This document shows, in pieces, positions 16,411-24,994 of a DNA stretch of 64,000 nt. Both the position numbers and the translations under genes were made by a program. The first letter of the stretch is position 1. Every line of letters starts with the position of its first letter. Source of the DNA: UMGS1696 sp964623635 (GTDB lineage Bacteria > Bacillota > Clostridia > Oscillospirales > CAG-272); contig CAZUUA010000002.1 in the NCBI GenBank assembly GCA_964623635.1, positions 62,001-126,000 on the forward strand, written 5' to 3'. A model generated the notes under the pieces. The model ran no database searches. It was given only the letters and a program-made list of their open reading frames with translations, and was not told where the DNA came from.

Positions 16411-19400
16411 ATGTCCGATTTTGTACACCTACATTTGCATAGCGAATACAGCCTGCTGGACGGTGCCTGCCGCATCGCCGACATTCCCAAAAAAGCCAAG
16501 GAGATGGGACATGATGCCGTGGCCATCACAGACCATGGTGTGCTGTACGGTGCTGTGTCGTTCTACAAGGCCTGCGTGGCAGAAGGTGTGCGACCCATCA
16601 TCGGCTGTGAAGTCTATGTGGCACGCCGAGGTATGCAGGACAGAGACCGGGAGTACGATGGCAAAAGCTATCACCTTGTCCTGCTGGTGGAAAATGAGAT
16701 CGGCTACAAAAACCTGATCTGGCTGGTCTCCAAAGCCTTCACCGACGGTTTTTACGCCAAACCCCGGATCGATCTGGATCTGCTGACCGGGCACACCGAA
16801 GGCCTCATCGCCCTGTCTGCCTGTATGGCCGGATTCATTCCCCAAAGCATCCTTGCCGGAGAAATGGACAAAGCCGATGCACACGCACGCCAGATGGAAG
16901 CCATGTTCGGCAAGGAGCACTATTATTTAGAGATCCAGGATCACGGCATGGACAACGACCGGATCGTCAACGAAGGCATCCGAAAGCTGTCCCAAAAGAC
17001 CGGGATCCCCATGGTGGCCACCAACGACGTACACTACATGAACCGCCAGGACGCCGATACCCAAGCGATACTGCTGTGTGTCCAGACGGGCAACGTGATC
17101 ACAGACGGTCGTCCCATCGGTTTTGAGACCAATGAATACTACTACAAAAGCACAGCCGAGATGGAAGCGTTGTTCGGTGCCTATCAAGGTGCCGTGGAAA
17201 ACACCGTAAAAATCGCCGAACGGTGCCGGTTCGATTATACCTTCGGTCAGATCCAGCTGCCCCGGTACACACCGGAAAACGGCATGGAACCGGGTGCCTA
17301 CCTGCGCTTTTTGGCAGAGCAAGGCTTGCAGGATAAGCTGGCGGACGGCAAGATCGTCCCGGATGAAAAGGTTCCCCTGACGGCCTACCGGGAGCGGATC
17401 GACTATGAGCTGTCCGTGATCGGTCAGATGGGATATGCCGAATACTATTTGGTGGTGTGGGATTTTGTCCACCACGCCAAGGAAGCCGGCATTCCCGTAG
17501 GACCCGGACGTGGCTCCGGTGCCGGCAGCTTGGTGGCTTATCTCATCGGGATCACGGACATCGACTCCCTGCGGTTTGATCTGCTGTTCGAGCGATTTCT
17601 AAACCCCGAACGGGTCAGTATGCCCGACTTCGATATCGATTTCTGCTACGACCGCCGGGACGAAGCCATCGACTATGTCCGGGAAAAATACGGTGCAGAC
17701 CACACGGCCCAGATCATCACCTTTGGTACTCTGGCCGCAAGAGCTGTGGTCAAGGACGTGGGACGAGCCATGGATATGTCCATACCGGATGTAGACGCCG
17801 TTGCCAAGTATATCCCACGAGAGATGGGCATTACGCTGGACAAAGCCCTGGAAGCCAGCCGGGAGCTGCGGGATCTCTACGAAGATGACCCCAAGGTGCG
17901 CCGCCTTCTGGATACTGCCAAAGCGCTGGAAGGTATGCCCCGGCACGCTTCGACCCATGCCGCCGGTGTGGTGATCACAGCCAAGCCGGTGACGGAATAT
18001 GTGCCTGTGGCGGTCAACAGCGGCATTATCGTCACCCAGTTCGATATGGATACCATTGCCGAGCTGGGACTTTTGAAGTTCGACTTTTTGGCACTGCGGT
18101 ATTTGACCATCATGCGCAGCGCCGAAGACCTGATCCGGGAGAACGAGCCGGACTTTGATCTGACCCGTGTGGATATGACCGACGCCGCCACCTACGACAC
18201 CATCTGTGCCGGGAAGACCGATGGCGTGTTCCAGCTGGAATCCGAGGGCATGCGGCAGATGCTGACCCAGCTGCGTCCCCGGTGCCTGGACGACATTATC
18301 GCCGCCATTGCCCTATATCGCCCCGGCCCCATGGATTCGATCCCCAAATACATCGAAGCCCGACACCACCCGGAGACCATCCACTATGCCTCTCCCAAGC
18401 TGGCCCCGATTCTGGACGTGACCTACGGCTGTATCGTGTACCAGGAGCAGGTCATGCAGATCTTCCGAGAGATCGCCGGGTATACCTTTGGCCATGCCGA
18501 TGTGGTGCGCCGTGCCATCTCCAAAAAGAAGCAGGGTGTACTGGAAAAAGAACGAGAAGCCTTTCTCACCGGCGCTGCACAGAGTGGCATGACGGGGACC
18601 GATGCGGAAGCCCTGTTCGAGGACATCGTTAGCTTTGCCAACTATGCCTTCAACAAAAGCCACGCCGCAGCCTATGGGGTTCTGTCCTTCCGCACGGCCT
18701 TCCTGCGTACCCACTATCCCTTGGAATATAACTGCGCACTGCTCACCTCTGTCCTGTCCCAGACCGGCAAGCTGACCGAGTACATCACCGAATGCAACCA
18801 CCGTGGGATCCCGGTACTGCCACCGGACATCAACCGCAGCCGCACCTTCTTCCACGTGGAAAACGGTGCGATCCGCTTTGGTTTGGCTGCCCTGAAAAAC
18901 GTGGGCGTATCCTTCATCGAAGCTGTGGTGGCCGAACGGGATGCCAACGGACTCTTTACGGATTTTGGCGATTTTGTGGAGCGTATGCTGCCGGCCCAGC
19001 TCAACAAACGACAGGTGGAATACCTGATCAAGGCCGGTGCCATGGATTCTCTCGGAGCCTATCGCAGTCAGCTTTTGGCCGTGTACGAGCACGTGCTGGA
19101 TAGCTATTCCCGTGTGGGCAACCGCAGTGCAGCCGGGCAGATCGGTATGTTCGACGATGCCACGGAAAAAGCCCCGGAGACCCGCATGGCCATCGAATAC
19201 CCCCAGATTCAGGAATATTCCACCAGAGAAAAGCTGTCCCTCGAAAAGGAAAGCTGCGGCTTCTATCTGTCCGGGCATATTTTGGACGACTATTCCAAGC
19301 AGCTTGCCACCCTGACGCTGGATCACACCGGCGACATTCGTAAAGCCTTTGCCGAAAGCGACGATGGCGACGGACAATACACCGACAAAAAGCAAGTCAC

Positions 19401-20004
19401 CATCGCCGGCTGCGTTACCAAGCGTACCAACAAGGCCACCAAAAACGGCGACCCCATGGCCTTTGTGACCCTGGACGACGGAACCGGGGAAATGGAGCTG
19501 GTGTGCTTCCCCAAAAAGCTGGCAGAATGGGGACACCTTTTGGTGTACGACGCCGTGGTACTGGTCAAGGGAACCATCAGCGCCCGAGACGCCGACGACG
19601 TCAAGCTGCTGGCAAACCAGGTCATTCCCCTGACCACCAATACGCTGTTTGACGAAAAACCACCGGAGTCCCTGATCGACGGCAACATGACCTCCACAGA
19701 TGCTGCTCCAAGAGAAGCGCCTGTACCGGAAAAGCCGCCTGTACCCGAACCGCCGGATCTGCCGCAGGCTACTGTACCCCAGAGACCTATGCGACTCTTT
19801 GTCCGGGTAGACAGCAAAGAAGGGCAGTGCTGCCGCCGGATCCGCGCCTTTTGCAAAATATTTCCCGGACCGGTACCGGTTTTGTTCTACTACAAGGATA
19901 CAAAATCCTACGAAAAAGCGGACATTCCCACCACCGTGCTGAACGACTTCACAGCCGAAGCCATAGGTCGGATATGTGGCGCAGACAATGTGGTTATCAA
20001 ATAA
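16411..20004 (+). CDS. dnaE: DNA polymerase III alpha subunit
   Basis: A 1197-residue C-family polymerase of the DnaE type. It has an N-terminal PHP domain (HLHSEYSLLDGACR and AITDHGVLYGA), palm catalytic Asp residues in PDFDIDFCYDRR near residue 410, and the conserved block GPGRGSGAGSLVAY. A helix-hairpin-helix thumb/tau region is followed by an OB-fold (VTIAGCVTKRTNKATKNG, around residue 990) and a C-terminal segment ending ICGADNVVIK, typical of clostridial DnaE. It lacks the exonuclease insertion of PolC. GGAAGGGAGGAAGCC gives the ribosome site. It probably ends the murB-whiA operon. Confidence 0.97.
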   Translation: MSDFVHLHLHSEYSLLDGACRIADIPKKAKEMGHDAVAITDHGVLYGAVSFYKACVAEGVRPIIGCEVYVARRGMQDRDREYDGKSYHLVLLVENEIGYKNLIWLVSKAFTDGFYAKPRIDLDLLTGHTEGLIALSACMAGFIPQSILAGEMDKADAHARQMEAMFGKEHYYLEIQDHGMDNDRIVNEGIRKLSQKTGIPMVATNDVHYMNRQDADTQAILLCVQTGNVITDGRPIGFETNEYYYKSTAEMEALFGAYQGAVENTVKIAERCRFDYTFGQIQLPRYTPENGMEPGAYLRFLAEQGLQDKLADGKIVPDEKVPLTAYRERIDYELSVIGQMGYAEYYLVVWDFVHHAKEAGIPVGPGRGSGAGSLVAYLIGITDIDSLRFDLLFERFLNPERVSMPDFDIDFCYDRRDEAIDYVREKYGADHTAQIITFGTLAARAVVKDVGRAMDMSIPDVDAVAKYIPREMGITLDKALEASRELRDLYEDDPKVRRLLDTAKALEGMPRHASTHAAGVVITAKPVTEYVPVAVNSGIIVTQFDMDTIAELGLLKFDFLALRYLTIMRSAEDLIRENEPDFDLTRVDMTDAATYDTICAGKTDGVFQLESEGMRQMLTQLRPRCLDDIIAAIALYRPGPMDSIPKYIEARHHPETIHYASPKLAPILDVTYGCIVYQEQVMQIFREIAGYTFGHADVVRRAISKKKQGVLEKEREAFLTGAAQSGMTGTDAEALFEDIVSFANYAFNKSHAAAYGVLSFRTAFLRTHYPLEYNCALLTSVLSQTGKLTEYITECNHRGIPVLPPDINRSRTFFHVENGAIRFGLAALKNVGVSFIEAVVAERDANGLFTDFGDFVERMLPAQLNKRQVEYLIKAGAMDSLGAYRSQLLAVYEHVLDSYSRVGNRSAAGQIGMFDDATEKAPETRMAIEYPQIQEYSTREKLSLEKESCGFYLSGHILDDYSKQLATLTLDHTGDIRKAFAESDDGDGQYTDKKQVTIAGCVTKRTNKATKNGDPMAFVTLDDGTGEMELVCFPKKLAEWGHLLVYDAVVLVKGTISARDADDVKLLANQVIPLTTNTLFDEKPPESLIDGNMTSTDAAPREAPVPEKPPVPEPPDLPQATVPQRPMRLFVRVDSKEGQCCRRIRAFCKIFPGPVPVLFYYKDTKSYEKADIPTTVLNDFTAEAIGRICGADNVVIK

Positions 20005-20116
20005 CCACTGTGATCAAGTGACGGCAAGCGTAAAAATGTAAAAATTTGCACACACCGGCATTTCCAAGCAAATGTTCATATCCCATTCAAAAATAAGGTG
20101 TATACTAACACCAAAA

Positions 20117-20163
20117 GCACAGCATGGGAAAGTATGGTTGCTATAGCAAGTCGTGTGCTGTGC
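20117..20163 (+). other. Nested hairpin in the leader of the PBP gene
   Basis: GCACAGCA (20117-20124) pairs perfectly with TGCTGTGC (20156-20163), and inside it lies the 12-bp palindrome TTGCTATAGCAA (20138-20149). A TATACT box at 20101-20106 suggests transcription begins just before it, though no good -35 is visible. The 230-bp gap 20005-20234 otherwise holds nothing I recognise. The function is unknown: a 5' leader structure or an operator are both possible. Confidence 0.45.
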
Positions 20164-20234
20164 GTGACCTGTAGAATAGTTCTATAGGAAAAATAGTTTT
20201 CAAAAACGAAAACAACGGAAAGGGAAACCCCTTT

Positions 20235-23030
20235 ATGGCAAATTTATCACCCAAAAAGCCTGTGAAGCAGCCTGCGGACGGACAGACCGAGGTCAACTGG
20301 GGGCTGGAAGTGATGCAGGTGTTCGGCACCATCGGGAAGGTACTCTTGCGCCTTTTCTCCTATGTGCTCAATATCCTGCTCACCGTCCTGCTCATCGGTC
20401 TGATCACCGGGATCATCGTTGGCACGGTCTTTGCGATCTACATCAACAATTACATGGATCTGAACCTGGATCCGTCTCTGCTCCGTACCTCTGCCTCCGG
20501 TACCACCACCACACGCTTCTACGTGATGGAGTACGATTCCGAGGAGGATCGTATCAACCGCAACGGCACGCCTGTGGAATGGGAAGACGAGCGGATCTCC
20601 GGCGCATCTGGCAGTATCTGGGTCACCTATGACCAGTTCCCCAAATACCTGATCGATGCCTTTGTTGCCATAGAAGACCACCGGTTCATGGAGCATAGCG
20701 GCGTAGACTGGATCACCACCGGGAAAGCCGTGTTCCATTATTTCACCGGCAGCTCTGTGGCAGGTGGCTCCACCATTACCCAGCAGCTGATCAAAAACCT
20801 GACCGGTGAGGATGAGGTTACCATCCAGCGAAAGGTGCAGGAGATCTTCCGTGCGCTCAACCTGGAAAAAGAGCTGAGCAAAGAAGAAATTCTGGAGATG
20901 TACCTGAACATCGTCAACTTGGGCAACGGTGCCGAAGGTGTACAGGCCGCCGCCAACCTCTATTTCGGCAAGGACGTGTCGGAGCTGAGCTTAGTCCAGT
21001 GCGCATCGCTGGCTTCCATCGTCAAGAGCCCTACCGCCTATGAGCCGCTGTACCATGAAGAAGACCGTGTGCTGGAAGATGGCACTGTTCGACGTGGCAA
21101 CCGTTATCGCCGGAACGACGTGATCTTCCGTATGAATGAGCTTGGCTGGATCTCGGATTCCGAAGCCGAAGCTGCATACGATGCCGATCTGGAGATCACC
21201 TATTTCGATACCACCGACGAGTTCACCCAGGCGGAAGGGTATCATGTGTACAACTGGTACATCGAAGCCGTCATCGACCAGCTCACCGAGCATTTCATGG
21301 AAAAATACGGCTGGTCCCAGTCCTTTGCCGGAAAGCACGTGCTGTCCTCCGGCTACAAGGTGTACCTGCCCATCGACATGGATATACAGAACACCTTGGA
21401 AGAGGTCTACATCTATAACGATGACCAGTATTTCCCAACCGCCGGCAATTCCATCCTGCAGCCCCAGTCTGCCATGGTCATCATGCACCCCTACACCGGG
21501 GATGTGTTGGGTCTGGTGGGTGGTCGTGGCGAGAAGACCGGCAGCCGTGTTCAAAGCCTTGCTACCGATGCCAAGCGTCCGCCGGGTTCTTCCATCAAGC
21601 CGATCACAGTGTATGCCCCGGCTCTTGAGGAAGGGCTGATCACCTACGGCAGCGTGTACGACGATACACCGCTCTATTTCGAGGACGAAGCCCCGGCTGG
21701 CAGTGAGAACCCGATATACGACCCCTACCCCCACAACCTGCCGGATACCTACCAGGGTCTGTGTACCATCAACCGTGCCATCGAGGTGTCTAAGAACACT
21801 GTGGCGCTGAAGGTGCTGGAAGACCTGACGGTGGAAAAAGCCTTTGACTTTGGCAAGAATAAGCTCCACATTGGTAGCCTTGTGGAGTCCTATACCCGGC
21901 AAAACGGCACCGTGATCACCGACAAAGGTCTGGCATCACTGGGTCTGGGGCAGCTCAGCTTCGGTCTCACCGTTATGGAGATCACCGCCGCCTATTGTAT
22001 CTTCCAAAACGACGGCGTGTACAACGAACCCAACCTGTACCTGTACGTCACCGACAGCGATGACAACATGATCCTCAAAAACGACGACGACCCGGAGATC
22101 GTCATCAGCCCGGAGACCGCTTCCATCATGACCAAGATGCTGAACAACGTGGTGAACAACGGTACCGGTACCAGCATCACCCTGCGCCATACCGTAGACG
22201 TAGCCGGCAAAACGGGTACCACCACCGCCGACTTCGACCGGTATTTCGTAGGCTACACACCCTACTACGTGGCAGGCGTGTGGACGGGCTACGAAATGAA
22301 CCAGACCCTGAGCGCCTTCAAAGCCAATCCGTCTGTGACCATCTGGGACACCGTCATGACCATACTGCATAAGGAGTACATCGATGCCGCCAACGCCGGT
22401 GGAGAAGCACTGCAGACCTTTGAGATGGCACCGGGCGTGGTTACAGCTACCTACTGTCTGGACTCCGGCAAAATGTGTTCGGAGGCCTGCGCATTGGATC
22501 CCCGTGGCAGTCGTGCGTCTACCGGATATTTCACCCGAGAAACGGTACCCAGCGAATATTGCGACACCCACGTGATCGTCATGCGAGATGCGACCACCGG
22601 CCTGATCGCTTCGGACGACTGTAACCCCGGCGACCTGGTGAAGACGGCGCTGATCCGGGTGGAGAACAGAGATTTCCCTGCAGAGATCTACGTGGCCGAT
22701 GCCCAATATGTGTACCGGGATCTGCCGGCCAATGTCATGCCCTGCGAATGGGGTGGCCTGCCGTTCTTCTACAACTCCTTGGGAGAAGGGCACTACTGCG
22801 GTACCTCCTACGCCACCACCGCCAACAACGGCTACTGCTACCTCCACTGCGATTACAGCCGCTGGAAGGGTGGTCCCTCCAAATACGAAACGGAGACCGA
22901 GACTGCAGCCCCGCCGGAGATCGATCCGGGAGACGTATTGGACGGCACCGAGGACAGTGGCTTTGGTGTAGACGAGACCACCTATTACGAGGACGACAAC
23001 ACAGAACCGGACAACAGCTTCGGCTGGTAA
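20235..23030 (+). CDS. Class A penicillin-binding protein (glycosyltransferase/transpeptidase)
   Basis: A 931-residue bifunctional peptidoglycan synthase. A short cytoplasmic tail and one membrane helix (about residues 35-72) precede a GT51 domain with the catalytic Glu in AIEDHRFMEH and the blocks GGSTITQQLIKNLTGE and EILEMYLNIVNLG. The transpeptidase domain has SSIKP (active Ser near 453), SKNTVAL and KTGTTTADFD near 659. The C-terminal 150 residues contain several Cys and an acidic, Thr/Glu-rich tail probably exposed outside. AACGGAAAGGGAAACC precedes the ATG. It is monocistronic, with a terminator at 23047. Confidence 0.95.
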   Translation: MANLSPKKPVKQPADGQTEVNWGLEVMQVFGTIGKVLLRLFSYVLNILLTVLLIGLITGIIVGTVFAIYINNYMDLNLDPSLLRTSASGTTTTRFYVMEYDSEEDRINRNGTPVEWEDERISGASGSIWVTYDQFPKYLIDAFVAIEDHRFMEHSGVDWITTGKAVFHYFTGSSVAGGSTITQQLIKNLTGEDEVTIQRKVQEIFRALNLEKELSKEEILEMYLNIVNLGNGAEGVQAAANLYFGKDVSELSLVQCASLASIVKSPTAYEPLYHEEDRVLEDGTVRRGNRYRRNDVIFRMNELGWISDSEAEAAYDADLEITYFDTTDEFTQAEGYHVYNWYIEAVIDQLTEHFMEKYGWSQSFAGKHVLSSGYKVYLPIDMDIQNTLEEVYIYNDDQYFPTAGNSILQPQSAMVIMHPYTGDVLGLVGGRGEKTGSRVQSLATDAKRPPGSSIKPITVYAPALEEGLITYGSVYDDTPLYFEDEAPAGSENPIYDPYPHNLPDTYQGLCTINRAIEVSKNTVALKVLEDLTVEKAFDFGKNKLHIGSLVESYTRQNGTVITDKGLASLGLGQLSFGLTVMEITAAYCIFQNDGVYNEPNLYLYVTDSDDNMILKNDDDPEIVISPETASIMTKMLNNVVNNGTGTSITLRHTVDVAGKTGTTTADFDRYFVGYTPYYVAGVWTGYEMNQTLSAFKANPSVTIWDTVMTILHKEYIDAANAGGEALQTFEMAPGVVTATYCLDSGKMCSEACALDPRGSRASTGYFTRETVPSEYCDTHVIVMRDATTGLIASDDCNPGDLVKTALIRVENRDFPAEIYVADAQYVYRDLPANVMPCEWGGLPFFYNSLGEGHYCGTSYATTANNGYCYLHCDYSRWKGGPSKYETETETAAPPEIDPGDVLDGTEDSGFGVDETTYYEDDNTEPDNSFGW

Positions 23031-23046
23031 AACGCATACCCAAAAG

Positions 23047-23083
23047 GATCACCGCATAGAATGCCTATGGGGTGATCTTTTTA
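23047..23083 (+). terminator. Terminator after the PBP gene, abutting the next start codon
   Basis: GATCACC-G-CATAG pairs with CTATG-G-GGTGATC around a five-base loop, followed by TTTTT. The T tract runs directly into the ATG of the next frame at 23083. Confidence 0.9.
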
Positions 23084-23604
23084 TGGGAAAACGGTTTTTC
23101 GTGGGAGAGCAGTGGAAACGAGAATGGAAGCTGCTTTGTCGTTATGGCAGTCGTATATGCTTCTGGATCGTTTTTGCTGCCTTTGGTGGGATCCTGCTAT
23201 GGGTACACGGCAACGCAGCGCTGGTGTACCAGGCCGGGCTTCTGCCAACCGGTGTGCCGGCTTTGATCGTTTGCTTCCTGCTGTGGCTCTTGGCGTATGC
23301 ACTGTGCGGCTGTACGCTGGGCTTCCTACTTCTGCCGCCGTGCTTTCGTACCGACACAGGTCGCCGTGAGGGGATGCTATGCCTCTTTATCTATCTGCTG
23401 CAGCTGCTCTGGTACCCACTGTTTTTTTCGATGCTCCATCCATTTTTGTGTATTTTTTCGCTGGGAGCTGCTGTGCTCCTGCAGATCTGGATGCTTGTCT
23501 GCTCCGTCCGTAGATTTTCTCTTATAATGATTGCGCAGTTTTTATCCTGTCTGTTAGAAATTTATTTCCTTTATGTAACATTTGCCGTGTTGTTGGTACA
23601 TTAG
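23083..23604 (+). CDS. TspO/MBR-like integral membrane protein (divergent)
   Basis: 173 residues with about five hydrophobic helices. The pattern of a helix ending in LLAYALCGCTLGFLLL, then LQLLWYPLFFSMLHPFLC, then a last helix with YFLYVTFAVLLV is reminiscent of the tryptophan-rich sensory protein TspO. It has few of the conserved tryptophans, so the assignment is tentative. The start is uncertain: ATG 23083 has no ribosome site because a terminator T tract occupies that position. GTG 23101 is an alternative, also without a clear site. No promoter is obvious between the terminator and the gene, so expression may depend on read-through. Confidence 0.55.
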   Translation: MGKRFFVGEQWKREWKLLCRYGSRICFWIVFAAFGGILLWVHGNAALVYQAGLLPTGVPALIVCFLLWLLAYALCGCTLGFLLLPPCFRTDTGRREGMLCLFIYLLQLLWYPLFFSMLHPFLCIFSLGAAVLLQIWMLVCSVRRFSLIMIAQFLSCLLEIYFLYVTFAVLLVH

Positions 23605-23627
23605 TATAAAAAAAGTGTGCAGAGATA

Positions 23628-23656
23628 TTGACTTTTGTTTTGAATTCGTGTATAAT
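23628..23656 (+). promoter_or_regulatory. Sigma-A promoter of the DUF4430 lipoprotein gene
   Basis: -35 TTGACT, 17-bp spacer, -10 TATAAT. The start is expected near 23663, about 35 nt before the ATG. Confidence 0.82.
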
Positions 23657-23696
23657 GGTCATGGTCATATAAATCTCACCTATTAGGAGGAAGAAA

Positions 23697-24155
23697 ATGA
23701 AAAAGATCAAGATTATGGCTTTGGCTCTGGCACTGACCCTGCTGACCCTGGCTGTTGTATCCTGCGGTGGCGCAGGCGAAACCGTGACCGTAAACTGCAA
23801 CATCTCCGTAGTAGTAGACGGCGAGACAAAGTTTGGTCCCTTTGATATGGTCGTTTCTGGCACCACCGAAAATCCGCCGACAGTTCTGCAGGCCGTTATG
23901 GAAGCACTGCAGCACAACGAAGTGAACTGCGAGACCGATGCCAACAACCGTCTGTCCAACATCACGCTGGACGGCGAAGATTATAAGGCATACGCTGATG
24001 ACGTGAACATATACGGCTGGTACTATCTGTGCAACGGTATCGAACCCGAAACCGGCACAATGAATGTGAACGTTGTAAACGAAGGCGACGTGATCGAAGT
24101 ACGTTATCTGGTATCTCCCATCGCTCCGGAAGATCTGACGGCTGACGCTGAGTAA
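23697..24155 (+). CDS. DUF4430-domain lipoprotein
   Basis: 152 residues. A signal peptide with lipobox LAVVSC places the mature protein on the outer face of the membrane. The remainder matches the DUF4430 (transcobalamin-like C-terminal) pattern: TVLQAVMEALQ, then a GWYYLCNG segment and GDVIEVRYL near the end. In other proteins this fold is found in cobalamin- or surface-ligand-binding modules; the ligand here is unknown. TTAGGAGGAAGAAA gives an excellent ribosome site. It is monocistronic, with promoter 23628 and terminator 24190. Confidence 0.82.
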   Translation: MKKIKIMALALALTLLTLAVVSCGGAGETVTVNCNISVVVDGETKFGPFDMVVSGTTENPPTVLQAVMEALQHNEVNCETDANNRLSNITLDGEDYKAYADDVNIYGWYYLCNGIEPETGTMNVNVVNEGDVIEVRYLVSPIAPEDLTADAE

Positions 24156-24189
24156 GAAATTCAGACAGGATTTATACGTGACCAATAAG

Positions 24190-24226
24190 CACACATCTGG
24201 CAGCATGGCTGGGTGTGTGTTTTTTT
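24190..24226 (+). terminator. Terminator of the DUF4430 gene
   Basis: CACACATCT pairs with GGGTGTGTG (with G-U pairs) and is followed by seven T. Confidence 0.85.
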
Positions 24227-24257
24227 GAAAAAATTCGAAAAACTTTTGCAAAACCTA

Positions 24258-24286
24258 TTGCAATTTCCGCTGAGATGTGGTATACT
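24258..24286 (+). promoter_or_regulatory. Promoter of tRNA-Val
   Basis: -35 TTGCAA, 17-bp spacer ending TGTGG (extended -10), -10 TATACT. The start is expected about 10 nt before the tRNA. Confidence 0.82.
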
Positions 24287-24302
24287 ATATGTGTGAGCAG
24301 AC

Positions 24303-24376
24303 GGAAGCATAGCTCAGCTGGTTAGAGTACTTGCTTGACATGCAAGGGGTCACTGGTTCGATTCCAGTTGTTTCCA
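24303..24376 (+). tRNA. tRNA-Val (GAC anticodon)
   Basis: The 74-nt sequence folds as a cloverleaf. Acceptor GGAAGCA pairs with TGTTTCC, the D arm is GCTC...GAGT, and the anticodon stem CTTGC/GCAAG encloses the loop TTGACAT with anticodon GAC. The T arm is ACTGG-TTCGATT-CCAGT and the discriminator base is A. The 3' CCA is not encoded (GAA follows), so it would be added after transcription. It has its own promoter and terminator. Confidence 0.95.
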
Positions 24377-24388
24377 GAATAGAACAAA

Positions 24389-24421
24389 GTCTTGTAGAGA
24401 TCCTGCAAGGCTTTTCTTTTT
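24389..24421 (+). terminator. Terminator of tRNA-Val
   Basis: A 9-bp stem, GTCTTGTAG with CTGCAAGGC, is followed by TTTTCTTTTT. Confidence 0.88.
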
Positions 24422-24433
24422 GCCAAAAGGAAA

Positions 24434-24480
24434 CCAGAGAAGCGACCCACGAAAATGGATAGCTCCTCTGGCTTTTTTTA
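24434..24480. terminator. Hairpin at the 3' end of the XRE gene, possibly bidirectional
   Basis: CCAGAGAAGC pairs with GCTCCTCTGG and is followed on the plus strand by seven T. On the minus strand it follows the regulator stop codon at 24478 but has only a weak T tract. Confidence 0.75.
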
Positions 24481-24924
24481 TTTCGTTTTCGCCCAATGCG
24501 CCAGATTTGGCAGCATCCCTTCCAGATAGGCACGTACCTGTTCCAGTGGCCAATTCTCGTTTGCCATATGCTGGGACAAAAATGCGATCAGCTCCTCCAT
24601 GCTTCGATAGACGAACTTCCCATCCGCATAGCACCACTTGCAGTAGTCCTCATTGAACGTCCCATCCGGCTCCCGACTGATGCTGTCGTCGTCCAGCGGC
24701 ATCCCACAGCATTGGCATACCAGCTTCCGTGGGGATCCCAGTAGCGTGTTGATCGATACATCAAATAGCTTAGAGAGTAGTAGCAGCGTGTCCGTCCCCG
24801 GTATCGACTCACCGGTTTCCCAGCGAGATACAGCCTGCCGGGTCACAAATACTTTTTCTGCCAGTGCTTCCTGGGAGTAGCCATGCTTTGTTCGCAACGT
24901 GTATAAGATCTCTTTTGTCTCCAT
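24478..24924 (-). CDS. XRE-family regulator fused to a zinc ribbon
   Basis: 148 residues. An N-terminal Cro/CI-type helix-turn-helix (YSQEALAEKVFVTRQAVSRW, residues about 15-35) is followed by a linker and a four-cysteine ribbon: CQCCGMPL, then YCKWCYADG (residues about 70-98). A helical C-terminus follows. This XRE plus zinc-ribbon architecture is common in Firmicutes, where the ribbon may sense metal or redox state or support dimers; the target is unknown. It has its own promoter (24950-24978). Read from the minus strand, AAGGTGG lies upstream of the ATG. Confidence 0.88.
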   Translation of the reverse strand: METKEILYTLRTKHGYSQEALAEKVFVTRQAVSRWETGESIPGTDTLLLLSKLFDVSINTLLGSPRKLVCQCCGMPLDDDSISREPDGTFNEDYCKWCYADGKFVYRSMEELIAFLSQHMANENWPLEQVRAYLEGMLPNLAHWAKTK

Positions 24925-24949
24925 AAAATTTACACCACCTTTCGCCTAC

Positions 24950-24978
24950 AGTATACCATAGCTGTGCAGACCTGTCAA
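24950..24978 (-). promoter_or_regulatory. Sigma-A promoter of the XRE/zinc-ribbon gene
   Basis: On the minus strand: -35 TTGACA (24978-24973), 17-bp spacer ending TATGG, -10 TATACT (24955-24950). Confidence 0.85.
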
Positions 24979-24994
24979 GCAATTGCCAATTGCG

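Noticed and set aside
18313..19536. A 407-codon minus-strand frame inside dnaE
   Set aside because: dnaE is intact across the region with conserved motifs on both sides.
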